A stretch of DNA of 28,863 nucleotides from Paramacrobiotus richtersi. Lineage: Eukaryota; Tardigrada; Eutardigrada; Parachela; Macrobiotidae. The notes under the pieces are model-generated. The model saw nothing but the letters and a program-made list of their open reading frames with translations. It did not search any database and had not been told where the DNA came from. Location: contig JAQGAU010000405.1 of assembly GCA_034698045.1 (NCBI GenBank), forward strand, positions 1 to 28,863, in the 5' to 3' direction. Position 1 is the first letter of the stretch, and the number at the start of each line of letters is the position of its first letter. This document shows positions 9,394-20,250 of the stretch, one piece after another. The position numbers were made by a program, and so were the translations under genes.

Positions 9394-11794
9394 AAGTTGC
9401 AAAACGAAGACATTGATCCGGTATTGTGCCATCTTTATTTATTTTGCTGGATTGCAAACATTGTGAGAGATATTAGACCATGCGCCACGAGTTTCTCGCT
9501 ACAGGTATGCTTATATATAGTGGTCCTAAAAGCGAAAGCATCCGTGCGCATCTTATGACGCAAGCACTGCAGTCATCCGAAAGACCCTTCGTCCAGGCCC
9601 ACCTGGCCAACGCGCTCAAAGTAGGCTGTAGCGGCAGGTGTCAAGACGACGAAAGGCAAAAATTCTCATAACTATAGTCAAGTATAGTGGTATGAATATT
9701 TTTCTCTGATCGGCATTCTGGCTATGATGCATCTATGCTTTGCATATTAGAAATATTCAAATATAAACAATTAGCCTCTTCTGCTCATTACGTGAATGAA
9801 CAGCATGCGAGCATGCTGATGCGAAATTCCCAAAAATACTGTTAAATAATAACCTCAAGACTGCAATGATGTCCCCGTTATGACACACCCGGGCATTTGC
9901 AGTCGATTTTTCCCTTACCTACCTGATTATACGGCATTGCTCTGATGAAAAACCTGCGAGGATCCACACAAAATACTAGACATTATGGTGCCAGTTGGAG
10001 GACGAATGCATGGAACAACATAACAGCTATTTTGAGTCAAAAAATTATGCAGGAGAAAAACCACGTGCAGCAATCAAAAAATACAGACAAATATAAATTT
10101 CTGTAGAAGATAGAAACGGCACAACGCCCATTGAGCATTTCTTCCACCGTCTGCATGGAGAAACCACCGAAGCAGAATAATGCTCTGCAATTCGAACCGC
10201 CCGACAGCGCATAAGTCAGCGGCTACCGTGCATGGTATTTTAATCTACTAGTACTAGTTGCTAAGCTACGGTTCTTGGCGATGATGATATTGTGGCATTA
10301 ATTCGTGAACGCGCTCGCTATGATGATTTGCAATGAGCCAGTACGCTTTTTACGGTTACGAGACGTACTGAAAGGTGCCAAAGTAATCACAGTCAGAATT
10401 TTGTCAGTTTTTCAGACACGCAGAGTTTTGTTAAGCGCTGTATTACGCACGTTTGCATATTTATGTGGTGCTCTTTTACTTGCCCATAGCCCTGAAATGC
10501 TGTTGATACATACTAGCTAGCTTCACCATAAGATTATTCTGAAACAGATTATGTTGATTGTTCAAAAAGAGGGCCGAACTCTGTCAACCAATCAAAAAAA
10601 TTGCTTGAAATCGAAAATGCATTGGGCACTTCGAGAAATGTAAAACTGGTGGAAAAGTGTGAGTTCTGTGTTTTCCTAGCGTAGAAGTCAGTTCTGATCA
10701 TGATCGAATACTAACTCGAGAGGTAGTATGGATTGTTTTGATTGTGGGGCGTGGCTGATTATTATGATTATTGGCTGTGGCCACTCAGTGCGGTGCTGAC
10801 GTCACAAGGCAGAATAATCAGAATTCGAATAATCAACATAATCAGACGAACAATCCTAATGGTGAAACTAGCTACTGAGAGTCTAAGTTCAAAGGGAAAG
10901 TTTCTCAGCTTAACAGGAACTGAATGTGCCGACAAAATATGACAACGAACTGAATTCGCTTTATGGACAAAATGAAATTCTTTTTTTTCTTCCTCTAGGC
11001 ATACTTTTACGGTTGAAGTCTACGCTTCCTTCTACTGCCCGACTTTTGCGCACGGGATGACCGACTTGTTGTAAGCATACTTGGCAGAAACAGTTATTTC
11101 TGCCACTCACACTTTATGCACAAGCTTATCTGCCAAATCCTTTGCAGTCACTGGTTAGCCCATTTGTATGAGAATTTTGCACTCTTTCTGTCAAGTATCT
11201 GCAAATATCCTGAAACCGGTTAAAACACTTTCTTGACCTTTACGAGACATCGAAGGACTCCGCAAAAGGGCAGGCTGTTTCAGTGCAGCTAAGCAAAGCA
11301 GGAATATTCTTCGTCATCCTTGTGTTGTATCTGTATTAATACTATTAATCAACAGCGTCTTCCATCTTTCACCAGATGATGCTCTGATACGCTATCACTA
11401 ATGCAGCCGAAGTTACAACAGTAGTCTGCAGAATTTGTCGCATCAGAATATTGTGATGACGTAGGAATGGGAGTGCCCCAGTAGTAAGTGGTGGTAGTGG
11501 ATACACTGGCTGATGGCCGCCAAGCAGGGAATGAATGTATACGTCGTTTTCTAAAATTTGCCCAAACGATACATCGTATGACAGTTTGCTGAAGTAATCG
11601 TATCCAGGCTGATTCAGCTATCTTTTTGGTACTCGATATAAATGGATCATGTAACAAAGAAAATAGGCACACAGTAGCTGCTCCAGCCATATATACATAC
11701 AGAAGTAGAAGTAGAACTTCAGAAGTTCAACAGCACGGGTATCATGCTGCATACTGTAACTAACACTAACCGTTCTGACCGAGGACTTGTCACT
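9394..11794. other. Intergenic region, no firm gene
   Basis: No exon is supported. A 63-codon ATG frame at 9480-9671 has fairly even codon use but no homology I can name, and the opposite strand is open there too. The 113-codon minus frame at 11349-11690 looks like chance. The stretch 9960-10250 has A-rich, coding-like but stop-interrupted text that could be transposon debris. An inverted repeat lies at 10755-10845. A block near 11551-11590 resembles 12085-12122 (both hold TGCCCA then ATCGTAYGACAGTTT), and 11750-11780 resembles 12150-12180, so a small local duplication is likely. Confidence 0.45.
10755..10845. repeat. Inverted repeat with 18-bp arms
   Basis: The arms 10755-10772 and 10828-10845 are reverse complements at 16 of 18 positions, with 55 bases between. 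Related GATTAT-rich words occur again near 10530-10560. It could be a transposon end or a cruciform-prone simple sequence. Confidence 0.6.
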
Positions 11795-12000
11795 TGGTTC
11801 GCTAAGCTAAGGTACAAAAATTCCCATTGGTCAATGTTTTTTAATGTGTTTTTACATGCCTAGTTACGCCGGTACGTGCATGCAGCCGGAAACATGTTGC
11901 AGTATCCACGCTACTCGTACATAAGTTTTGTTACGCAGCTGATGTGTTTATGTTGGAACTTGCAACCGTTCCATAATAAGCAATTGTGTGCGAAGTCGTA
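11795..12000 (+). repeat. Dispersed repeat A, copy 2
   Basis: The second copy of the repeat at 3109-3330, with a deletion of about 13 bases relative to copy 1 in the middle. It is followed closely by repeat B copy 2, the same order as in the first locus, but here with only about 200 bases between them. Confidence 0.7.
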
Positions 12001-12204
12001 GTGCGATGTAACTTTCTCTTATTACTTTTACTAATTATAGGGGTCGATGGTCGAGAGGGCTGCACTCACAAGGTAACTTTTCACAAATCTGCCCAGTCAA
12101 TCTATCGTACGACAGTTTTCTGGATTGCCAAGTATCGTAGTGCATACTGTAAACTCACACTGAGGGGTTCGGACGGCGAACTATGTATATGCCCACCGGG
12201 ATAT

Positions 12205-12350
12205 GCTATCGGGCAGCTTAGAGCAGGCAAACTAACCGTACCACGCGCACGTCCACACAAGACAATATATTTTTTATATTCTACATCCTATCGGTATCGC
12301 TACCGGCTACGGTTTAGATTACCACTACATAGATGAACGATACAACGCAA
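12205..12350 (+). repeat. Dispersed repeat B, copy 2
   Basis: This resembles 4815-4975. The open frame crossing this area (11986-12336) begins with a GTG and a run of leucines from TTA/CTA text, so I treat it as a chance frame over repeats. Confidence 0.5.
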
Positions 12351-12720
12351 AACATTTCTATTTTTAACTATTCGTTCAGTGTAGAATTGCAACGGGCCAA
12401 TGCGATGGCCATTTTGGGCACCGCACCGCCTTCGGCTAATTTAGATGACGTTTTTTAAGTGATTCGGCCCCTACAGGGGCCATTTGTTAACTGATTTCAT
12501 TTCTCATACGCTCTTGTAATCTCGTGTTATATGTGAAATTAATAAATATTCGTTCACACATGACATTTCCTATCTATTGTATGAAATTGTATCAGTATAT
12601 TATTGTGATTAATACAGCCGGATGGGCATGTTATATTCCGCATTGCTGCGCTATATTGTATGGTTTTTTTGTAAAGGTCACTGGTACAAAGTATATTTAC
12701 CCTGTTATCTGTTGTGTTAG

Positions 12721-12785
12721 TTTCCGACTCACGCGAAACATTACAGTATCCCGCGGAATACTGTCAATGCTGCGCAAAACGGAAA
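12721..12785. repeat. Palindromic repeat element, copy 2
   Basis: The most regular copy. It starts TTTCCG, ends CGGAAA, and is centred on CCGCGG within CAGTATCCCGCGGAATACTG. Arms of about 32 bases pair with only a few mismatches. The same design is seen at 5696, 20005 and 24587. Confidence 0.8.
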
Positions 12786-13442
12786 GTTTGGCAAGCGCTG
12801 TTTACCAACTGTAACACGTTACAGTAAGGGCAGCCGCAAGGTACACCACGAGCATTATTAATTTCAACAACCACGAGGTCGAAACATGTTAAAACAGGCC
12901 AATTTCAAACATACGCATTGAATAAGAATTTGACGCAATACGTATACAGCTAATACAGTCAATCAATGGATCAGCCGAGCAAATACCACTGGATTTCATG
13001 GGGATTTGCAGCCCGAAACTTTCGGGCCGAAAGCACCATTATCGAATACATTCAGCGCAGAATGCACCTGCAGCCGTCAGGAGTGATCTGAAGAAACTCT
13101 GCTCGTGACTTCTAAATAGTGAACACGAACTAAACAACGTCAGAAAGGTTTGGTCTGCGTCAGACAACGGCAAACTATCGCTTGTCGTCAACAACGATGT
13201 AAATGGCAACGAAACCACACATTACCAATGTTACTGGATGCGAAAAACTCACAAGTGACTCGGATGATACCGAAGGTATGACATATTTCAGTGACATATG
13301 ACTTCTCACTATGCAATTTTTTATTGAAGACTTTTCACTGAATACGTATCTTTGCGGCCTCATTGTTTCGCGTTCAGCATTCATTCAGAAATGTAAGCCA
13401 TGCTTGTGCTAACTACTGTAGTTGGTACTCACAGGAGGAAGA

Positions 13443-13466
13443 TATTATTATTATTATTATTATTAC
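13443..13466. repeat. ATT microsatellite
   Basis: Eight uninterrupted trinucleotide units of the ATT type. An open frame across it reads leucines and is not credible as a gene. Confidence 0.85.
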
Positions 13467-15625
13467 TTCGCAAGAGCAGACAACCCGTTAGGGACTTCAA
13501 GTCTGGTCGATTCCGCATCGTTTCCGCAGGAGCGAATGAGAAAAGCGAAACCGATTTACGTTTCAGCTACACTCGTGGCTTGAGGCAGTGTATTTTTTCT
13601 TTAGGTACTGTCAGTACATAATATTATTGTCTTAACAACCAACGATTCGCATGAATGATTTCTCTGAATATATGCAAAATTTTTCGAATTGCTAAAAAAC
13701 GACGTTCGAATCGGAATGTAAGAACCATCAGTTGTCACTGTGTTGGATACAAGACGGTCGCATTACAACATTATTAGTTTCTCTTCGATTCTCACATACA
13801 GTATATGATATGCCAACTCGATCCAGGTCAGCGCAAACAGCAGAAATGTCCAGCCTCAGTGATGTCAGTCAACTATGATCGAATCTATTTACTGCATTGG
13901 CCAGTTTATGACACAGCCCAGCTCCCCGAGGTGCGCACCTCCAACAGACCACCCGTGCGAACTTTAGAGAGGCAGCTCCACTTGGAGTCCATCGCCGCGT
14001 AAACGCCGGACTGGACTCGCGAAAAATTACCAGGACTCATACCATGTCTACAGACTGGCGTTTTTCAGTGCAATATTTTGCTTAAAAATTCAACAGACTG
14101 AAGTGATAGACACCCGCTGGCGAGTGAGGTTACGCATATCGGCGATTTGAACCGTTTCTATGGCAGAATATACGCTCGCGTTCGAACTATGGAACCGAAC
14201 AGTGGACTACCGTTCCGCGATGGGAAATGCACAGGTGGGCCCTTCCGCATTGCCGCCAGGGTGCGTGCCAGACCACCGGGAACTGGTTGTGGCTTTCAAG
14301 CATCGCAGAAATCGCAAAAAAACTGAGACTCTGGATACACCACCTTCCAAATATTGTCTTTCCAATTTTTCCAGAAGTCGAAAAGACTGTCATGCCCAAC
14401 TGTTATTACAATCGATGATTCAAACAACGCTAAAAATACGGCTAGCTCCGTATAAAGGTTTCGAGGCTTTGGCAAATATGCACACGGAAGAGTTCGGCTG
14501 TCGCAATCGTTTGGTCAAAAGGCAAGCTGGTTGGGCAATACCCGACTCCAACATTTCATTGGCTCCTACATTGATGCGAAAGTGGTGTCTCCCATGTAAT
14601 AAAATAAATCATGAGAAAACCAGTTCTCGAGCTGCAGATGCACTTGCACCAGAACATGCCGACGCGTTATGATTGTCACTGAAACACCACTTCGAAGACC
14701 TAGAAGAACTTAATGGTTTACCCTACACGTAGCGAAAAATACGCATGACCGTTACAGCGATAAAACGTTCACGCGCGGCCATGCAAACCCAAAGCGACAA
14801 AACCTAGTATTCCGTAAAAATCCTGCGGGTACAGTGATTTTTGCGTGATCACCCAGCGATTATAATTCGCTCACGGTTCGGAGAGCATAGCAGTCACCTT
14901 GTTTTATTCCCGCCTCTGTAAACCGTTGAATTTCCTATGCAGAAAGCTTTCCCCAACAAACATGGACACTTCAGGTGTCTCTGTCTAAAGACTGCGACAG
15001 AGAGAGAAATATTTCGTCAGTTCTTGCGCACTTATTCAAGCCGCAACATGCTGAATCTCGGAACAAAATTTCGCAAACTACATAAACCAAATTTTTGGAG
15101 TACAGTGTTTGGCCACACCGTTGATGAAGACCTGTTGGTAGCCGGGGTTGATGCAGTGGGTATACTCATTTTTTATTAAGGCTTTGCGTCGGACATTAAA
15201 CATTAAAGTACTAATGGCGAAGGCTGTTACAGATAATAATGCGACCCTACCTCGCGCAATGCAACTGAACAAACCTGTTTGACAGAAGCCAAAAAATGCA
15301 GAGGGAGATGCGGAACGAAAGTGCATCACAGAGGAGATGATAGCAGAAGCAGACTTACGACTTAAACTAAGCGCTATTGTCGCCGGGCGACAGCCTAGCA
15401 GTACCGCGCAGAAGAGGCGGTAGCACCTGTTGCAAAAGCCACCAAGGCATTGTGCTGAGGACGTGTAACCCGCTCTAGGATTTACGCGGTACGCTGAGTC
15501 TCAGTGCTGAGATCACTAGAATTTACTTGCACTATCGCAAGGTGAAACTCGTATTATCGCAACTCGCAAGGACACTTGGCATGAAGTTTTACTAAGTCTT
15601 CAGCACCAACAGCTGCATAACGGCC

Positions 15626-16300
15626 ATGACCTCGCTGACTACCGTGGAAAAGAAGAACGCCCGAAATGTGGTACGATTTAAATCCGGATCTGATCGAACG
15701 GACTTCCTGGAAGTCCTCCTGAAAAACTACATCTCCCTTACGCCAACAGTTGAGACGGTGCGTCGGGGGGTACTCATCGATTCCTTAGAGTTGCCTGCCT
15801 TGCTAGATTTCGTGAATGCACGGTCCAAAGGATCCAGCAGAGTTTTCTTACAACGTGCTCATTACAAAATGGACGACAACATATACATCGAAGTCATCTA
15901 CCAAGCGTCAGAGTGGGCATCGTTGTTCAGAATCCGCCCAAAGTCCAACCAGACACTCGTTGCATTGTTTATCAAACTTCGCGATAAGACTTGCACTTCT
16001 AAGTCCCCAAGGAACATTATGGAGGACATACTGAGCGCAGCGTTCGTGACCGGGGTTTGCAGTGACACAACCCGGCGGCACTTGAGGCCTCAAAAGTTAA
16101 AGTTTTTTTATGAGTTTCTACAGCTTGCCGAATTGAGACTGGACACGAGGAGATATGACGCTGAGAAACAACCTCGAAGGGCGCACTCTGAAAGTCACCA
16201 CTACCTGGAGAGTGGAGACCACCAGCCAGAGTCAACCGCCAGTCCTCCTGTGACACTGGGATATATTGTCTCGGCAACGGTGTACTTTGAAGAGCTGTGA
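15626..16300 (+). pseudogene. gag: gag-like frame of the dead Ty3/gypsy element
   Basis: An intact 224-codon frame that resembles a retrotransposon capsid region by position and style: a helical domain with ...EDILSAAFVTGVCSDTTRR... (about residues 132-150), like the gag segment that ends in a 'FvsGL' turn, then a charged Arg/His-rich tail. It lies 18 bases upstream of the reverse transcriptase remains. No CCHC zinc knuckle is visible. The frame is open but the element cannot be autonomous, so I class it as a relic. The gag identity rests mainly on context. Confidence 0.55.
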
Positions 16301-16318
16301 CTTTTAGTACTCAGAGAT

Positions 16319-16925
16319 GCAGTTGACAATAAAAAGCTTGGCTTTCGGGCGAAAATTTTTGTACATCACAACTGGCATGAACGATGAGATGTTTTTCTCG
16401 ACTGCAAAGGTGTGTCTGTTTTCATCAACGTCAACGATATCGTGATCTCTGCCGCAATTGACGAAGAACTTAGGTGAAACTCGACAAGGCAATCAAGCGA
16501 CTTGAAGAATGAGGCCTTACTCCGAAGAAAGAGAAGTGCGTATTTATGGCCGATTCTAACGAGTAAATTGGTTTGATCATCGATAAAAAAGGTCGTCGCA
16601 TAAGGCATAAAGTCGTAAAAAGACAAAAGCAATCATGGAGATGCTTGCGCCGGAGAATGTCAGTCAGGTGCGTTCTTACTTCGGCATGTTCAACCATTTA
16701 GCCAAGCTTCTACCAGATCTTGCAAATTTGTGCAAACCGTTTCATGATCTTTTGAAGAAAGAGAATATGCTTAGACTTACTAGACTGCGAAGCGCTTAAG
16801 CAGTAGCTCTCGGATGCATCACATTTGGTGCACAACGACTCGGCACTGCCGTTGATTTTAACCGCCGATGCTTCTTGGTTTGGTATAGCTGCTGTTCTTT
16901 GCCACAAGTTCAGTGTAGTCTGCTG
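16319..16925 (+). pseudogene. pol: Reverse transcriptase / RNase H remnant
   Basis: A broken Ty3/gypsy polymerase fragment. In order it keeps the degenerate active-site strand (FINVNDIVIS, where YxDD is expected), the KRLEE-(stop)-GLTPKKEKC helix-turn, the IGLIIDKKG strand, the APENVSQVRSYFGMFNHLAK connection motif and the RNase H first strand LILTADASWFGIAAVL. In-frame stops occur after KRLEE, before IGLI and before LSDASHL, and at least three frame changes are needed to follow it. Loss of the first catalytic aspartate shows it could not polymerise even if whole. Confidence 0.9.
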
Positions 16926-18595
16926 ATACAGAATTAGAAGCGTTATTCTTATGAACGCGCTGCAATGCAGAATAATAACCTGCTTGTGAGTTTTCTTAAC
17001 GGGTAACGGGACCATTGGAGCCGCCGTTTACTCTGCTCTTTCGCCCCGCTCCGTCCTGTGTAAGGACCATTTCCCGCTACTTTGGAAAGGACGAATTCGG
17101 AACGGAAGCTTTTCCCGCCTTCACCCGCCCCGTCCACGAAGCCGAAATACACTAAAAAGAACTAATTTTTCAACTAAGGCTGCCCGAACCACTTTTTCTC
17201 GGTTTCGTATGACGTTCTTGCTTATTAATCAGCTTACCTGGACGCTGAGAGCAAATTTACCTTTCCGATGCGACTAGGTGACTAGACTGCATGTTGAGTT
17301 ACAACTGGTCCGTGAAAAACAATGAACGACATTCGTGACCGAAGCATAGGCATGCATAAAATAACGCAAACACTGCGTTGGTATCAAATATTGTGGATTA
17401 CGGCGCAGCGATCGAAACTGTAGCGGATTTAAGGAACTTTTCAGTCAAGCGTCGCTGTAGCATCATTGTCGTACTTGATCGCACGATGAAATACAGTATA
17501 GCGGAGGGAAGATTATATTACCCCAACCATTGGTTGCTCGGCGACTGTACGTGTGATATAACTATCGAAACGATCTGCATAATATGACTATCAACTGTTT
17601 GCACATGACTGTAATGCTACTGAACGTTAGCCAGAACCAGACACAGGAACCACTAAACAATGAACATTAGGAATTATACACTGTACACACATTGTCCAGT
17701 TGCCAAGTATAACACTGCGGTCACTTAGCTGATATTGTCCAGATTACATCACAGCGACCTACACTTGCAATTAATTTAGGGCTTTTGGTCGATCCTGTCT
17801 TTCATAAATCTCCTACGTGACTGTTTTACAATCAGGAACGGTAGTAAAGTCAAAGTCACTGAATGTGCGTGTACTGTTCTTGTGGTTTGAGTTGCTGTTG
17901 ACCTTTCGCGTAATAAAAAACGCTCAAATGAAGCGCATCATCTTACTGCTTGTGCTGATATCGTTTTTTTGCAACAAATGCTATGCTTAAAATTGATAAT
18001 AACAAATGGAAGCTGTATGAGAGAGTCCCTCCATGATTAGTGCATGCATGGATTGTCTCACAGCTGCAGCGAAAGCTCTGTTGTCTTACGTTGGTCTTCA
18101 TTTAAAAGCTTTACATTGTTTACGTAATGTTTCTTTTTCCGCACAGTTTTCAACGGGCTTGAAGGATACCACACGTGGTTACCCGTAAAAATCCTATATA
18201 AAAATCTTAAAAGTTAATAATGGTTACCCTTTGGATCTTCTGCTCTGTGGTATATTATGCGGTCCTTGTTATGAAGATAATAAAAGGCGTGCAGTGCGGA
18301 CTATACAAGCTGGCAAGTGGTCATTTCCTCAGCACCCGTGTTCGTTTCTGTTTTTCGCAGTCTGCTTTTCTGCTCTCTTTATACTAGCATTTTGATATGT
18401 TTATGTGTTCTGGCTCTTTCTGCAATACATTGTACGTACAGGCCTAATAGCACCTAAAGTATGTGCAACGAGCACGCACAGCTAAAGAACGAGCGCAACG
18501 CTCCAGTGTGCAGTTTGTGTAGATTTCTTCTTGTGATAGGTTATGCCGGTACCCGTAGACACAAAGCTGCGAGAACACACAACAAAGCAATTAGA
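16926..18595. other. Intergenic region
   Basis: No gene is supported. A GC-rich patch at 17000-17140 differs from its AT-rich surroundings and may be the remainder of the retroelement or its flank. A word of about 20 bases near 17530-17550 (TTGGTTGCTCGGCGACTGTAC-like) recurs near 23795-23815. The short frame at 17378-17587 has no further support. Confidence 0.5.
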
Positions 18596-18602
18596 TATAA
18601 AA
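18596..18602 (+). promoter_or_regulatory. TATA box close to the start codon
   Basis: A perfect TATAAAA word sits only 30 bases before the ATG of the two-exon gene at 18632. If used at the normal distance, it would place the transcript start within a few bases of the ATG. It could be genuine with a minimal leader, or incidental. Confidence 0.35.
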
Positions 18603-18631
18603 CATTTCGACAGGAGTAGTTTAGAATCACC

Positions 18632-19174
18632 ATGGCGCGCTCATGCCTTTTGGTCTTGTTGGCCGGTGCCCTTCTGGTTATTGCGGACCACCATCTAGTG
18701 CAGGATCAGACGACGATGACCGCACAAACCCTCACGTATATCAAAGCGGATGGTGCCAGTCGAGCAGCTTGTACGGAACCGAACGTTACCGCTGCCCAGC
18801 TCAAGCAGGTCGTCCAGGACAGCATGAACAATTTCATGGGGCAAACGTTCATCTGGCATATTGACGTTATATCGACTACTTCCGGTACCTTTAAGTCCAC
18901 GGTAGGCGACTAACAAGCTGCTGTTGCTTTGTTGGTTATAGAGAGCGGAAAGCACGGTAAAACACACTCGTATCGCTGGCACGTTTTAGTACTTACGTTC
19001 ACTTCGATAAATGGCCGCGCTCTGGCAACGAATAGACGCGGATAGACGTTTACACTGTATATCCATGGACTCACGGCATTTTTTGTTTTGCAGCCGGGAG
19101 TCAGCGACGAAGTCTATGTGGCCGATTGCAACGAACACCGCATCCGAATCCTGGGAAAACAAGTGTACGTTTAA
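18632..19174 (+). CDS. Secreted two-Cys protein, I13-like inhibitor paralogue 3
   Basis: The start context is CACCATGG. Exon 1 is 18632-18901 (90 codons) and exon 2 is 19094-19174 (26 codons plus TAA). The 192-nt phase-0 intron has donor ACG|GTAGGC and acceptor TTTTGTTTTGCAG. The 116-residue product has a signal peptide (1 to about 18), VQDQTT (23-28), ADGASRAAC (39-47), a helix-like stretch (51-69), the strand WHIDV (75-79), the loop ISTTSGTFKST|PGVSDE and VYVADCNEHRIRI (97-109). It is the closest relative of the 4085 product. The intron is almost four times longer, and the loop around the exon junction is shorter and unrelated in sequence. The cysteines C47 and C102 are placed as in cucurbit-type I13 inhibitors. 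A second acceptor-like TTTTTGTTTCAG at 19213-19224 could make an alternative third exon. No clear AATAAA was found downstream. The gene is well supported; the inhibitor role is inferred. Confidence 0.82.
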
Positions 19175-20250
19175 TGGTAGCTAGCGTAGCTCCGGCAGGC
19201 TGACTGTTATATTTTTGTTTCAGGCCCATAGACACTCGTTCGCCCGAGTGAAAAGCGGCTCCCATTTGATTGCAAACTTCTGCATTCCCGTTTTGGGCGT
19301 TTTGAGAAGACCGCTTTGACTAGGATATAGAGCTCTGCTAGACTATTAATTTTGTAGCGGCACGGCACCTGTTACTGTTAGGCCCTAAACGTACCTTGTT
19401 ATTACGTGTTTCACCTTGTTGCAAAGATTTTTTTCGCGTCTGGCATAACCGCCGATAAAGTTTCGTGGAATCTCCCCGCCCAGTTTGACTGGAAAGTATC
19501 GTACACCGCGCGTAGCCAAAGCTTTCAGACCTACCTAAGTAATTGGTGCCTTGCTAGAGAACTCTGCTTATCAACCGGTGCTGCTTACTGGAGACAAACG
19601 CGGTGCGCAGAATGTGTCACACACAGTACTTTGTTTGCGAATCAGATGTCGCGATACATGATTGTTATACGATAGATACGATACATTCGATATGTGAGAC
19701 AGTTCGCTACTAATGTAGCAATTAACAACGTTACACTGGATACTTATCGCTGAAATCTTTGATTTTAATGGCGAAGATTTCTGTCAACCGCCGTAAAGCA
19801 CATACAGATATACTTCGTCGATCAAATATCCGGCCGGCATTTCGAAGATTCATCAAACCGATACAAGATTTCTCATGCAGATAAAGTTACCGCTGGGCAT
19901 TGTTCTCATTTCTCACGGTATCTCTTAGACATTCCCAGCACCATACGCTATCGATAGGCAAGTGACTTTTCTGACAGACAAAACATTCCTGCTGCAGGTT
20001 GTCGTTTTCCGATTTAGGCGGAACATTGCACTATCTTGATCGATACTGTCAATACCGCGCAAAACGGAAAAACTGACCAGTAGCGCATCAAATACTGCAC
20101 CAAAATAATCACGATAACTACATGTATCGCTATATCGACTATCGACATGGGACCAGAAATCCGAGAACCATACAACGCTCCCCCGTATGCTGCATAAATT
20201 GCCCATGGCGATAGACAAAGGAACAGAAAGCGCTAAATAGGTTTCATTGA
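19175..20250. other. Intergenic region
   Basis: No gene is supported. It contains the palindromic element copy at 20005-20071. The 89-codon frame at 19406-19675 starts with GTG and has no features beyond openness. Confidence 0.5.
20005..20071. repeat. Palindromic repeat element, copy 3
   Basis: It starts TTTTCCG and ends CGGAAAA. The internal text ATACTGTCAATACCGCGCAAAACGGAAAA is nearly the same as in the 24587 copy. Arms pair imperfectly around a TTGATCGA-like centre. Confidence 0.75.

Larger units (their letters stand above)
12351..15625. other. Intergenic region, no firm gene
   Basis: No firm gene. It includes a palindromic element (12721-12785), a perfect GGCCCC-TACA-GGGGCC stem-loop (12466-12481) and an ATT microsatellite near 13443-13466. 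An open frame of 170 codons at 14160-14672 has no motif I recognise, and an overlapping frame at 14227-14418 is equally open, so it may be transposon debris. A shorter frame at 14937-15179 also lacks support. The last few hundred bases may be the 5' untranslated part of the dead Ty3/gypsy element, but I could not define a long terminal repeat or primer-binding site. Confidence 0.45.
15626..16925 (+). mobile_element. Degenerate Ty3/gypsy-type LTR retrotransposon
   Basis: The element runs as a gag-like frame (15626-16300) followed directly by broken reverse transcriptase palm/connection and RNase H starts. The protease and the first reverse transcriptase motifs are missing, so an internal deletion has joined gag to mid-pol. 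The pol part has several frame changes and stops, and the catalytic YxDD box is NVND (16427-16438). Recognisable family text includes VRSYFGMFNHLAKLLPDLA near 16670-16720 and an RNase H-like TADASWFGIAAVL near 16860-16900. I see no integrase after it. A GC-rich patch follows (about 17000-17140). Terminal repeats were not found, so the true ends are unknown. Confidence 0.85.

Noticed and set aside
10180-10215. A GGTTCGAATT word on the minus strand resembling a tRNA T-arm
   Set aside because: No acceptor, D-arm or anticodon stem can be built around it; no tRNA is visible anywhere in the window.
11986-12336. A 116-codon frame with a leucine-rich start resembling a signal peptide
   Set aside because: It starts with GTG, the leucines come from simple TTA/CTT text, and it crosses repeat sequence.
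12466-12481. A 16-base GGCCCC-TACA-GGGGCC stem-loop with the size of a histone mRNA 3' stem-loop
   Set aside because: The closing stem pair and the loop bases do not fit the histone consensus, and no histone gene lies upstream.
14160-14672. A 170-codon plus-strand frame
   Set aside because: No motif, other frames are open over the same bases, and there is no start, splice or polyadenylation support. Transposon debris is as likely.
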